Translations under genes and position numbers: made by a program
Shown here: positions 1-9,190 of the stretch, one piece after another
Layout of the letters: each line of letters starts with the position of its first letter
How positions within the stretch are numbered: position 1 is the stretch's first letter
The notes under the pieces: model-generated
Seen by the model: the letters and a program-made list of their open reading frames with translations, nothing else
What the model was told of the DNA's origin: nothing
The model's database searches: none
Assembly (NCBI RefSeq): GCF_000332455.1
Contig: NZ_AOGY02000014.1
Span: forward strand, 124,001 to 188,000
Length of the DNA stretch: 64,000 nucleotides
Source of the DNA: Leptospira vanthielii serovar Holland str. Waz Holland = ATCC 700522
GTDB lineage: Bacteria > Spirochaetota > Leptospiria > Leptospirales > Leptospiraceae
Direction: 5' to 3'

Positions 1-1
1 C

Positions 2-43
2 GTACTTTTTGGAGTCCTCATCTTTGTCATGGTGATTTTGTAG
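2..43 (+). CDS. C-terminal fragment of a probable membrane protein
   Basis: Frame 2 is open from the window edge to a TAG stop at 41-43 and encodes 13 very hydrophobic residues (VLFGVLIFVMVIL). A terminator-like hairpin follows about 20 bases later, as expected for the end of a gene. The fragment would be the last membrane segment of a protein encoded upstream of the window. Thirteen residues do not allow identification, and chance openness cannot be excluded. Confidence 0.35.
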   Translation, partial: VLFGVLIFVMVIL

Positions 44-60
44 GCAAGAGTTTTAGAACT

Positions 61-106
61 AAAACCCCTAACCATTCCAATGGCGAAAGGTAGGGGTTGT
101 TTTTTA
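61..106. terminator. Bidirectional rho-independent terminator
   Basis: The arms AACCCCTA-CC and GGTAGGGGTT pair around an 11-12 nt loop with one bulged base. A run of T follows on the plus strand (99-105), and a shorter TTTT follows on the minus strand. It sits between the plus-strand fragment at the window edge and the end of leuS, so it could end both transcripts. Confidence 0.7.
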
Positions 107-180
107 AAAGAATTTTGATTTTAGGATAAGTGATTCGATTGTAAAAGTAATTTGGATCTTCATTTCGGTCGAAATGAAAC

Positions 181-2784
181 TTAACCTGCAACCACAATGT
201 TCACAAGTTTTCCCTTCACATAGATTTCTTTTTTGATTTCTTTGCCTTCCCAAAACGGTTTTGCTTTTTCCACTGCTTTGGCGAGGGTCAAAACTTCTTT
301 CTCTTCGATGTCCCTTGGAGCAAGAAACTCTCCTCTCATCTTTCCATTCACTTGGATCACAATGGTGATGTTGGCATCGAGTAAATACTTCTCCTCCCAT
401 TTGGGATAAGGCTGGTAAGCGAGTGATTCTTTGTGTCCGAGTTTTTCCCAGAGTTCTTCTGCCAAATGGGGAGCATAAGGAGAGAGGGCCAGAACAAACG
501 GCTCCAAAACTTTTCTCGGTTTTCTAGGATTCGTTGTGAACTCATTGATGAAAATCATCATCTGAGATACGGCTGTATTGAATGAAAAATGATCGATATC
601 GTCTTTTACTTTTTTAATCGTACGATGTAGTGTTTTGAGTTCGGCTTCGGTAGGTTCGATCTCTTCTACAAAGAAGGATTCGTTTTCGCCTGAATGAAAA
701 AGTCTCCATACTCGATTTAAAAATCGAAAAACACCATCGACTCCGTTTTTACTCCAAGGTTTGGACATTTCAAACGGACCCATAAACATTTCAAAAAGTC
801 GGAGAGTATCCGCACCAAATTCTGAAACTACATCATCTGGATTGACCACGTTGCCACGAGATTTGGACATTTTCCCTTTGTCTTCTCCCAAAATCAAACC
901 TTGGTGGACTAACTTTTGGAAGGGTTCTGGTGAAGAAACATGGCCTAGATCAAAAAGAATTTTATGCCAAAATCTGGAGTATAACAAATGCAATACGGCG
1001 TGTTCTGCCCCACCCACATAGACTTCCACCGGCATCCAAGCTTTTTCTAGTTCTGGATCAATGAGTTTATCGTTGTTTCTTGGGTCAATGTAACGAAGGT
1101 AATAATAACAAGAACCGGCCCACTGGGGCATGGTATTGGTTTCTCTTTTTCCCACTTCTCCCGTTACAGGATCAGTGTAGACAAGCCAATCTTTCGCAAG
1201 GGCCAGTGGAGATTCTCCCGTACCAGATGGTTTGAATTCTTCTAAGTCTGGCAATACTAAGGGAAGTTCGGAATCAGAAAGAGCTTTGGAGGATCCATCG
1301 GCAAAGTGAACGAGAGGAATCGGTTCACCCCAATACCTTTGTCTGGCAAAAAGCCAATCTCTGAGTTTGAATTGGACTTTTTTGCGACCAATCCCTTTGT
1401 TTTCTGCCCAAGTGGACATGGTTTGGAAGGCATCTTTGTAAGATTTACCATCTAACTGCACTTCTGCGGAAGAAGAATTAATACAAATAGAGTCTTTGGA
1501 ATCAAAAGCTAAATTTGGTTCCATCTTTCCATCGATGACTTGCTTGATCGGAAGTTGGAACTTCACAGCAAAGTCGTAGTCTCTTTGGTCGTGAGCAGGA
1601 ACCGCCATGATGGCACCGGTTCCATAAGAAATTAAAACATAATCAGAAATATAAATGGGAACTTTTATAGAAGGATCTGTTGGCAAACTTGCGTAGGAAC
1701 CTGTAAACACTCCGGTTTTGTCTTTATTCAATTCCGTTCGTTCCAAATCACTTTTTAACGAACAATCCTTTTGGTATTTTTCCACAGCCGATTTTTGTTC
1801 GGGAGTGGTGAGCAGAGAAACAAGTGGATGTTCTGGGGCAAGGACTAGGTAGGTGGCTCCAAAAATGGTGTCGGGTCTTGTTGTATAAACAGTGATGTCT
1901 TTGGAGAGTGAGGGAACAGGGAAACTAAGTTCCAATCCTTCGGATTTTCCAATCCAATTTCTTTGCATCTCTAAGGTGGAAGTAGGCCATTCACAAAGAG
2001 AAAGATCACTTAATAGACGTTCGGCGTAAGAAGTAATGCGCATCATATATTGGCGCATGGGTTTTCTTTCTACAGAATACCCTTTGGAAGTCCATTCTTC
2101 CACTTCTTCATTGGCAAGAACTGTTCCTAGGGCCTCACACCAGTTGACGGGAATGTTTGCCTCATACACCAATCGGAAATGGGAGAGGATATCTTCCTTT
2201 TCCTTTCGGGATTTGGACTTCCAGTCAGAAGCCGAGAATTGGATTCCTTTAGGCAGTTCCTTTCCTTCAAAAGCGGAGGAACCTTCAGTTTCCAAGGTTT
2301 TGATGAGTGTAGCAATAGGTAAGGCTTTGTTTTCTTTCCGATCAAAGTAGGAATTGTAGATTTGCAGGAAAATCCATTGGGTCCAACGGTAATAGTCTGG
2401 GTGAGTGGTAGAGATTTCCCGGTTCCAATCATAAGACAGACCAAGGCTTTTGATTTGGCGGCGAAAGGTATCAATATTGTTCTTTGTGGTGGCGCGAGGG
2501 TGAACACCCGTTGTCATCGCATACCTTTCAGCAGGTAGGCCAAAAGCGTCCCATCCCATCGGGTGAAGGACTTCAAATCCTTCCATTCGTTTGAGTCGTG
2601 AAATGATGTCGGTGGCTGTATATCCTTCAGGGTGGCCTACGTGCAGTCCTGCGCCACTTGGGTAGGGAAACATGTCTAAACAATAGTATTTAGGTTTGGT
2701 TGAATGGGCGTTTGTGCGAAAGGTCTGGTGGTCGTCCCAGTGTTTTTGCCATTTTTGTTCAATATCTTGGAATGGATAATTCAT
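181..2784 (-). CDS. leuS: Leucine--tRNA ligase
   Basis: Class I aminoacyl-tRNA synthetase that charges tRNA-Leu with leucine in the cytoplasm. The 867-residue protein has the HIGH-type motif HVGH at residues 48-51 and the CP1 editing insertion with TTRPDTIFG near residue 300. A KMSKS motif (KMSKSRGN) lies near residue 640, followed by the anticodon-binding domain and the C-terminal domain typical of bacterial LeuRS. Length is normal for the family. The ATG at 2784 gives MNYPFQDIEQKWQ, a usual LeuRS N-terminus. It lies 28 nt downstream of a small zinc-ribbon gene and probably shares its promoter. A hairpin at 2796-2822 precedes the start, and no strong Shine-Dalgarno is visible. Confidence 0.98.
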   Translation of the reverse strand: MNYPFQDIEQKWQKHWDDHQTFRTNAHSTKPKYYCLDMFPYPSGAGLHVGHPEGYTATDIISRLKRMEGFEVLHPMGWDAFGLPAERYAMTTGVHPRATTKNNIDTFRRQIKSLGLSYDWNREISTTHPDYYRWTQWIFLQIYNSYFDRKENKALPIATLIKTLETEGSSAFEGKELPKGIQFSASDWKSKSRKEKEDILSHFRLVYEANIPVNWCEALGTVLANEEVEEWTSKGYSVERKPMRQYMMRITSYAERLLSDLSLCEWPTSTLEMQRNWIGKSEGLELSFPVPSLSKDITVYTTRPDTIFGATYLVLAPEHPLVSLLTTPEQKSAVEKYQKDCSLKSDLERTELNKDKTGVFTGSYASLPTDPSIKVPIYISDYVLISYGTGAIMAVPAHDQRDYDFAVKFQLPIKQVIDGKMEPNLAFDSKDSICINSSSAEVQLDGKSYKDAFQTMSTWAENKGIGRKKVQFKLRDWLFARQRYWGEPIPLVHFADGSSKALSDSELPLVLPDLEEFKPSGTGESPLALAKDWLVYTDPVTGEVGKRETNTMPQWAGSCYYYLRYIDPRNNDKLIDPELEKAWMPVEVYVGGAEHAVLHLLYSRFWHKILFDLGHVSSPEPFQKLVHQGLILGEDKGKMSKSRGNVVNPDDVVSEFGADTLRLFEMFMGPFEMSKPWSKNGVDGVFRFLNRVWRLFHSGENESFFVEEIEPTEAELKTLHRTIKKVKDDIDHFSFNTAVSQMMIFINEFTTNPRKPRKVLEPFVLALSPYAPHLAEELWEKLGHKESLAYQPYPKWEEKYLLDANITIVIQVNGKMRGEFLAPRDIEEKEVLTLAKAVEKAKPFWEGKEIKKEIYVKGKLVNIVVAG

Positions 2785-2795
2785 CGACTAACGTA

Positions 2796-2822
2796 GAGAA
2801 AGTGTAGTAATTCTACTTTCTC
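2796..2822 (-). promoter_or_regulatory. Hairpin in the leuS leader
   Basis: On the plus strand GAGAAAGTGTAG (2796-2807) and CTACTTTCTC (2813-2822) form a 10-bp stem with a 2-nt bulge and a 5-nt loop. On the transcript it contains the stop codon of the small upstream gene and ends 11 nt before the leuS start. There is no T-run, so it is not a normal terminator. It may affect coupling or leuS translation; that role is inferred. Confidence 0.45.
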
Positions 2823-3037
2823 ACGGAGTCGATGATTTTTACAAGCTTTTTGAAACTCTTCGACAAACAAACTTTGCAGAGATTGTATTGATAAAGGTTC
2901 GTGACGGATCCACATTCCGCACAAGGTTTAAGATTATTGATTTTCACATTCATAAAGTCTGCAGTATTTATCTTTGTATTGCATTCGAGCATTCTATATT
3001 TACCTGTATGAGTCCGCTTATCGACAGTGCTGTTCAT
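2813..3037 (-). CDS. Small zinc-ribbon protein, unknown function
   Basis: A 74-residue protein with one four-cysteine knuckle in its second half (C-x2-C-x11-C-x2-C, beginning CAECG and ending CKVC), which probably binds zinc. The C-terminus is basic. There is no signal peptide or membrane segment. A good promoter lies upstream (3092-3120) and AGGGAG is just before the ATG, though with only 2 nt spacing. It is followed by leuS 28 nt downstream, suggesting co-transcription. I do not recognise the family; the paired CxxC motifs and context are the reasons to believe it is a gene. Confidence 0.6.
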   Translation of the reverse strand: MNSTVDKRTHTGKYRMLECNTKINTADFMNVKINNLKPCAECGSVTNLYQYNLCKVCLSKSFKKLVKIIDSVRK

Positions 3038-3091
3038 AACTCCCTAAAATTCCCAAAAACAGGGAAAGGGGAAACACTACGATGAAGTTAC

Positions 3092-3120
3092 TTTATATGA
3101 AACCCACCCTTTGGGGTCAA
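3092..3120 (-). promoter_or_regulatory. Sigma-70 type promoter for the zinc-ribbon/leuS unit
   Basis: Read on the minus strand, a -35 TTGACC (3115-3120) and a -10 TATAAA (3092-3097) are separated by exactly 17 nt. Transcription would begin near 3085, about 50 nt upstream of the zinc-ribbon ATG. Confidence 0.6.
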
Positions 3121-3240
3121 AAAAAATTAGGATGTACGCTCAAAAAGATAAGTAAAATTTTGTCAGATTTTTTTTCAATCTGTGCAATATAGTTGGAACG
3201 AAAATGAAAATTAAAAAAATTATAACTGTTATGGAAAAAA

Positions 3241-3268
3241 TTGAAATATCGTTGTTAGGCGATAATTT
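3241..3268 (+). promoter_or_regulatory. Possible promoter of the ABC transporter operon
   Basis: TTGAAA (3241-3246) and TAATTT (3263-3268) are separated by 16 nt, about 70 nt upstream of the GTG start at 3338. The surrounding 3121-3337 stretch is AT-rich, so a chance match is possible. One copy of a 14-nt direct repeat overlaps the -10. Confidence 0.35.
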
Positions 3269-3316
3269 TCTTATTAAATGCCCGTTATTAGTCATGTCTC
3301 TTTTGTTAGGTGATAA
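3252..3316 (+). repeat. Direct repeat upstream of the ABC transporter
   Basis: TTGTTAGGCGATAA (3252-3265) and TTGTTAGGTGATAA (3303-3316) match at 13 of 14 positions and are 51 bp apart. One copy lies over the predicted -10; the other ends about 20 nt before the GTG start. They could be binding sites for a regulator. Confidence 0.4.
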
Positions 3317-3337
3317 AATCTTTGGGGGAAAAACCTA

Positions 3338-4114
3338 GTGTTGGAATTTAAAAATGTGTTTAAATCATTTCACAATGAATCGGAAACGATTGATGTGTTG
3401 AAAAATATTTCATTTCGCATTGAAACGGGTGAATTTGTAGCGATTATAGGCCCATCTGGCTCAGGTAAGTCAACACTACTCGGTGTAGCGGCCGGTCTAG
3501 ATAAACCAGATACTGGGGTTGTTGCCTTGGATGGAATCGATGTGACTTTGGAAAATGAATCGAATTTAGCTGATTTACGTGCTGATCGGATTGGTTTTAT
3601 CTTTCAAAACTTCCAATTGCTTCCTGGACTCAATGCCATTGAAAACGTTGGGATTCCATTGTATTTAAAATCATCACTCACAGAAGCAGAGATCTTAAAA
3701 AAATCAGAGAAGATATTGGAATCTGTATCTATGTCCCATCGTGCGACTCACTTCCCAAAACAGTTGTCAGGTGGTGAAGAGCAAAGAATTGCCATTGCAA
3801 GAAGTTTTGTCAACGATCCTAAAATCATTTTTGCAGATGAACCTACTGCCAACTTAGATTTTAAAAACAGTAAAACAATTTTAGACCTACTTTTGTACAG
3901 AAACAAAGAACAAGGAACCACTCTAGTTGTGGTAACTCATGACCCCGATGTGGCAAAACTAGCCGATCGTGTGTTAGAAATGAAAGATGGTGAAATTATT
4001 TCGGATTCTCGGAACAAAAAGAAAAGTAAATCGGTTTCTTCCACAAAATCGATCTCAAAAAAGACCACCAAACAGACGAAAACGACTCGTATCTCAAAGC
4101 AGGCCAGTCGATGA
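3338..4114 (+). CDS. ABC transporter ATP-binding protein, YbbA/LolD type
   Basis: Cytoplasmic ATPase that energises the FtsX-type permease encoded next to it. It shows Walker A GPSGSGKST near residue 40, a Q-loop (FQNFQLLPGL), signature LSGGEEQRIAIAR near residue 145, Walker B IIFADEPTANLD and an H-loop VVVTHD. The start is GTG at 3338 with GGGGGAA 8 nt upstream. The last 35-40 residues are an unusual Lys/Ser/Thr-rich tail beyond the ATPase fold. Its stop overlaps the permease start by 4 nt (ATGA), so the two are translationally coupled. The MacB/LolD/YbbA class is clear, but the substrate cannot be read from sequence. Confidence 0.92.
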   Translation: MLEFKNVFKSFHNESETIDVLKNISFRIETGEFVAIIGPSGSGKSTLLGVAAGLDKPDTGVVALDGIDVTLENESNLADLRADRIGFIFQNFQLLPGLNAIENVGIPLYLKSSLTEAEILKKSEKILESVSMSHRATHFPKQLSGGEEQRIAIARSFVNDPKIIFADEPTANLDFKNSKTILDLLLYRNKEQGTTLVVVTHDPDVAKLADRVLEMKDGEIISDSRNKKKSKSVSSTKSISKKTTKQTKTTRISKQASR

Positions 4115-6654
4115 AAGCATCTCTGTTTCGTTTTTATCTAAAACGGGAGCTCTTTTCCAGATTTCGGTATTCTCTACTCATCGTTGTTTCGATTACTCTC
4201 GGTGTGGGTTCTGTGATTGGCATCCATTCTTACAAAGACAATACCGCAAATGCCATCAAAAGAGAGGCAAAATCGATTATGGGTGCGGATATTGCCCTCC
4301 AATCCCCCCAAGAAATCACAAAAACTGCCGATACATTGGTGAAAACCACCCTTCCGAAAGGCGGAGAGACCAGTGCTTCCATCCAGTTTTTATCCATGAT
4401 TTCCAATGAATCGGGAGAAGAGAATTCACTCAGTTTTATCAAAGCAGTCGAAACAAACTATCCCTTCTATGGAGAAATGAAAACCGAACCGGAAGCGGCG
4501 TACAGGAATTTAAAACCAAATCAAGTTTTACTGGATAAATCCCTGGTCGAAAACCTCAAACTCAAACTCGGTGACCGTGTGCGGTTGGGTGATAGTTTAC
4601 TTGTGTTAGCTGGTGTTGTGGTGAAAGAACCAGGGGCTGTGGGATCTTTTGTGGGATCGGCTCCAGGCTCCATCATTTTGAGAGATACGGCAAACAAAAC
4701 AGGTCTTGTGCAAAGAGGAAGTCGCATTCGTTATACTATCTATGCTAAATTTCCAGACACCATTGATAGTTTGGTTTGGAAGGACAAAGAGTTTGAATCT
4801 CTCATCAAAGAAGATTTAACCATCTATCACAATACAGAAGTAAACTCTGGCTCCCAACAGTTTATCAAAAACACTTTTGATTATATGGCACTCCTTGCCC
4901 TTGCTGGTTTTTTTCTAGGAACCATCTCTGTGTATACTGCTGTCAGGACAAGGTTACTGGAAAAAAGAAATGAGATCGCAATCCTAATGTGTCTTGGTGC
5001 GAAGCCAAATGTGATTTTACTTTTGGTCTTTGCAGAAATTTTGATTCTTTCTATTTTTGGAACCACACTTGGATTGGCACTTGGGTATGGAATCCAATCC
5101 ATCTTACCTGATATCAGCGGGCTTATGTCTGTAGAAACAGGAATTGTATTTGGACTCTCTTTTTCTTCGATACTTTGGAGTGTTGTGCTTGGAGTTGTAC
5201 TACCACTTCTCATCTCCATTCCTCTTGTGTTAGAAACAAGATCGGTGAAACCGCTTGCGGCATTAAAAGAAGTAGAATCACAAACCAGTGGAAATTTATC
5301 CACATCCAAATGGCAATTTGCCTCTTTTCTTTTGATTTATCTTTTGTTTACCAGTCTTGCGGTTCTCGAAACAGAAAGTATCTTTAAAGGAATTCTGTTT
5401 ACACTGGTACTATTAACCCTACCCGTTCTTGTGTACGGATTGTACATTTTACTTGGCCTTTTCATCACAAAAATTTCAAAACTCGGATGGTTATCAAAAG
5501 AGTGGAGCCTTGTTACAAAAAAAGTCACTCGTAAATCGGGAGCTCTCAGGCTTTCCATCATCGGACTTGGGTCTGCTTTGTTTATATTGACATTGTCTCT
5601 GATCTTACAAGAGAGTTTACTCGAACTGAGTGGTGCGCGGGAAATTGAACGTAGACCGAATGTGTTTCTTTTGGACATCCGAGAAACTCAAAAAAATGAC
5701 CTGCTAACAGCCATTAAAAAGTTTCCTGTGGAGAAACAATATCTGGCTCCCGTAATTGGGGCAAGGCTTTCCAAAGTCAATGGAGAACCCATCAAAAAAG
5801 AAGATACCATCAAAAACGCTATGGATCGCAATTGGCGTGCTACGGCAAGGACTCGGGAATACTTTTTATCGTATCGGGACACGCTCTATGATACAGAAGA
5901 AGTGACCAAAGGGAATTGGTGGAATGAATCGGGACTAAATGAAATTTCGGTAGAACGGGATTTTGCTGGGTATTTGCAAGCAGGAGTGGGGGATGAGCTT
6001 AGCTTCAATGTCCAAGGCCGTGAAGTTTCCGGAAAAATCACAAACCTGCGTTCGGTGAACTGGGCCGATATGAAACCAAACTTTGTGGTTCTATTTTCCA
6101 AAGGAATTTTAGAAAAAGCCCCTCGCTTTTATATTGTTTCCTTACTCATTGATACAAACGAAGACAGATACCAATTACAAAAAGTAATCGTGAATCAGTT
6201 TCCGAATATCACTGTGATTGATACGGAAAAAACCATCCAAGCCTTTATGGGAATTTTAGAAAAGGTAACACAGATGATGGCACTAATGACAGCTTTTATA
6301 TTAGCAGCATCCTTTGTTCTCGTCTTTACAACCTTATATGCAAGTCAATCGGAACGAAAAAGGGAATTTGCTTTGTTACGAGTGATCGGTGCCAACAGTC
6401 GTTTTATGGGAAAACATTTTCTTAGAGAAGCACTGCTAGTTTCAGTGATTTCGTTTTTACTGGGACTCATCTACGCAGTTGTTTCCAACGAGGTGCTGAA
6501 CCGGTCGGTTTTGGAGCTCCGAAGTGTGTATCCTTATGGACAACTCACTCTAGTTTTTGTGGGGATTTGTTTTGTGACGGTAAGTTTGTATGCACTCGGG
6601 CTTTTTAGTTTCTTTCGAATGCCAACAAAAACAGTTCTAAAAGAAATCAAATAA
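4111..6654 (+). CDS. ABC transporter permease, YbbP-like (two FtsX domains)
   Basis: Inner-membrane permease of 847 residues. One membrane segment lies near residues 20-40, followed by a large periplasmic domain. Three membrane segments follow near 255-375 (first FtsX domain). A middle group of segments near 405-500 comes next, then a second periplasmic domain and a final FtsX domain near 725-840. This layout and length match YbbP rather than LolC/E or MacB. Paired with the upstream ATPase, it probably moves a lipid or lipoprotein-like substrate or transmits force in the envelope; that is inference from the family. A strong terminator follows 8 nt after the stop. Confidence 0.9.
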   Translation: MKASLFRFYLKRELFSRFRYSLLIVVSITLGVGSVIGIHSYKDNTANAIKREAKSIMGADIALQSPQEITKTADTLVKTTLPKGGETSASIQFLSMISNESGEENSLSFIKAVETNYPFYGEMKTEPEAAYRNLKPNQVLLDKSLVENLKLKLGDRVRLGDSLLVLAGVVVKEPGAVGSFVGSAPGSIILRDTANKTGLVQRGSRIRYTIYAKFPDTIDSLVWKDKEFESLIKEDLTIYHNTEVNSGSQQFIKNTFDYMALLALAGFFLGTISVYTAVRTRLLEKRNEIAILMCLGAKPNVILLLVFAEILILSIFGTTLGLALGYGIQSILPDISGLMSVETGIVFGLSFSSILWSVVLGVVLPLLISIPLVLETRSVKPLAALKEVESQTSGNLSTSKWQFASFLLIYLLFTSLAVLETESIFKGILFTLVLLTLPVLVYGLYILLGLFITKISKLGWLSKEWSLVTKKVTRKSGALRLSIIGLGSALFILTLSLILQESLLELSGAREIERRPNVFLLDIRETQKNDLLTAIKKFPVEKQYLAPVIGARLSKVNGEPIKKEDTIKNAMDRNWRATARTREYFLSYRDTLYDTEEVTKGNWWNESGLNEISVERDFAGYLQAGVGDELSFNVQGREVSGKITNLRSVNWADMKPNFVVLFSKGILEKAPRFYIVSLLIDTNEDRYQLQKVIVNQFPNITVIDTEKTIQAFMGILEKVTQMMALMTAFILAASFVLVFTTLYASQSERKREFALLRVIGANSRFMGKHFLREALLVSVISFLLGLIYAVVSNEVLNRSVLELRSVYPYGQLTLVFVGICFVTVSLYALGLFSFFRMPTKTVLKEIK

Positions 6655-6661
6655 AAACAAA

Positions 6662-6687
6662 AAAGCCCGGGGATAAAGCCGGGCTTT
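6662..6687. terminator. Bidirectional terminator between the YbbP-like gene and fcpA
   Basis: A perfect 9-bp stem, AAAGCCCGG (6662-6670) with CCGGGCTTT (6679-6687), closes an 8-nt loop. T-rich sequence lies on both sides when read on either strand, so it ends both converging genes. Confidence 0.85.
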
Positions 6688-6712
6688 CTCATTGAAAGAG
6701 ATGTTTTCGGGG

Positions 6713-7639
<927 letters not shown>

Positions 7640-7842
7640 TCAATATTTTGAAGGAATAGGTTTATCTATTTCTTCAATGAAAGTATCGGAATGGCAAGAG
7701 TCAATAATAACGATTTAATGCGGAAAAAAACCTAATCCTGAACTTTTTCTTTCGATTCTCTCGGATTTAAAGGGACATAAGTCCTTAAACTCCTAAAAAA
7801 TCTCATTCCTTGACAGCTTAGTGAATTCGAGAAGATTGCTCC

Positions 7843-8712
7843 TTGGAGATGAATTTATCCGAAATTACTTCCATCCGAGACGGAAATCCGCAGTGTAAAA
7901 CCTGTGGAGGGGTCGGAATTACCTTAGCAGAACATGTCCGGGGCTCACGTTCTGGGGCACTGGTACTTTGCCATTGTATAGGTAGCGACTGTAACACTTG
8001 TGAGTCGAAAGGGCAGGCCCCTTTTATGACTTTTGACAGGAAATTGGACAAAATGCTCCCTTGTGTTTGCCATAACGCTCGGTTTTCCCTTCGCAACTTA
8101 GAGAATTTGGTCGAAAAAGCAAACATTCCAGCACGGTACCGCTTCCAATTTTTGTCCACAATTGACATTGGAGACACTGCAAACGATCCCGATATGTCTT
8201 TTATCATCGCACATGACTGGGCCAATGAACTGGTTCATAAATTTAAAAATCCTGATTTTTCCCCACAAGGATTTTACCTTTGGGGTGGGACTGGGTCTGG
8301 TAAAACCTTACTGGCTTGTGTGATTTTAAACGAACTCATCTTTCGTTATGGGATCACTTGTAAGTATGCAAAGGTAAACAAAGACTTTTTGTCTGCGATT
8401 CGTGACACGTACCAGTCCGATAGCGAAACTCATGGACAAGAACGTTCCATCGAAAAGGAATTTGCAAACGTAGATGTTCTGATCATTGACGACTTTGGAG
8501 TTCAGAAGGAATCCGAATTCAACAATCGTAAGTTATACGATCTGATTGATAGTCGTTATGAACAAGAAAAACTCACACTTCTCACTTCCAACCATTCTCT
8601 TGTGGAGTGGAGGGATCGGGGCCAAGGTCGGATTTACTCACGGCTCATGGAAATGACCAAAGAAATTGAATTAAAGTGTCCGGACTATCGCACGAAGTTT
8701 GTAAAGAGGTAA
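7843..8712 (+). CDS. DnaC/DnaI-like AAA+ ATPase with N-terminal cysteine motifs
   Basis: Probable helicase-loader-type ATPase. Residues 1-90 carry CKTCGGVG, CHC, CNTC and CVCHN motifs, likely a zinc-binding module. The AAA+ core has Walker A GGTGSGKTLLA near residue 147 and Walker B VLIIDDFG near residue 210, plus LLTSNHS as sensor 1. The 289-residue length is close to DnaC/DnaI. TTG at 7843 is preferred because GAGAAG lies 8 nt upstream; the ATG at 7849 would have GGAG directly against it. folK follows after 4 nt. A role in loading DnaB is inferred from the family. Confidence 0.85.
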   Translation: MEMNLSEITSIRDGNPQCKTCGGVGITLAEHVRGSRSGALVLCHCIGSDCNTCESKGQAPFMTFDRKLDKMLPCVCHNARFSLRNLENLVEKANIPARYRFQFLSTIDIGDTANDPDMSFIIAHDWANELVHKFKNPDFSPQGFYLWGGTGSGKTLLACVILNELIFRYGITCKYAKVNKDFLSAIRDTYQSDSETHGQERSIEKEFANVDVLIIDDFGVQKESEFNNRKLYDLIDSRYEQEKLTLLTSNHSLVEWRDRGQGRIYSRLMEMTKEIELKCPDYRTKFVKR

Positions 8713-8716
8713 GATC

Positions 8717-9190
8717 ATGAAATATTCCAACATTGCCTTTTTGTCTCTCGGATCCAACATTGGTGACAGACATCATTTTATGGACCAGGCAATTTGGGAA
8801 ATTTCGACTCTACCTGAATTACAAATTTTAAAACAATCAGAACGATTGGAAACCGCACCTTTAGAAAACACCAACCAACCATTCTTTTTAAATCAAATTT
8901 TAAAAGTAATGGTATCTTCTGCTTTTACACTTCCTTGTCTATTGGATTCATTACAAGGAATTGAAGACAAACTCGGTCGTAAACGTAGGTCTTGGAAAGG
9001 GCCTCGTGAAATTGATATCGATATCCTGACCTACGAAGCAGTGGTGATGAAAACAGATTTTTTACACCTTCCTCACCATTCTCTTTATTCTAGGCCTTTC
9101 ATAAAACAATTGTTAACCGATATGGGAGAAATTGGAGTGTATACACTCTTTTTGGAACTAAACCATGAAAAACATTATTCTACAGTATAA
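8717..9190 (+). CDS. folK: 2-amino-4-hydroxy-6-hydroxymethyldihydropteridine diphosphokinase
   Basis: HPPK of the folate pathway, which transfers pyrophosphate from ATP to 6-hydroxymethyl-7,8-dihydropterin. The 157-residue protein has the N-terminal SLGSNIGDR and the signature KRRSWKGPREIDIDILTY with the two metal-binding aspartates, followed by LPHH. Length is typical. It sits 4 nt after the DnaC-like gene and overlaps panB by 26 nt in another frame, so folate and pantothenate genes are coupled here. Confidence 0.95.
   Translation: MKYSNIAFLSLGSNIGDRHHFMDQAIWEISTLPELQILKQSERLETAPLENTNQPFFLNQILKVMVSSAFTLPCLLDSLQGIEDKLGRKRRSWKGPREIDIDILTYEAVVMKTDFLHLPHHSLYSRPFIKQLLTDMGEIGVYTLFLELNHEKHYSTV

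Noticed and set aside
2888..3085. 65-codon plus-strand frame with a histidine-rich part
   Set aside because: Antisense to the zinc-ribbon gene, which has the CxxC pairs, a promoter and operon context; this frame has none.
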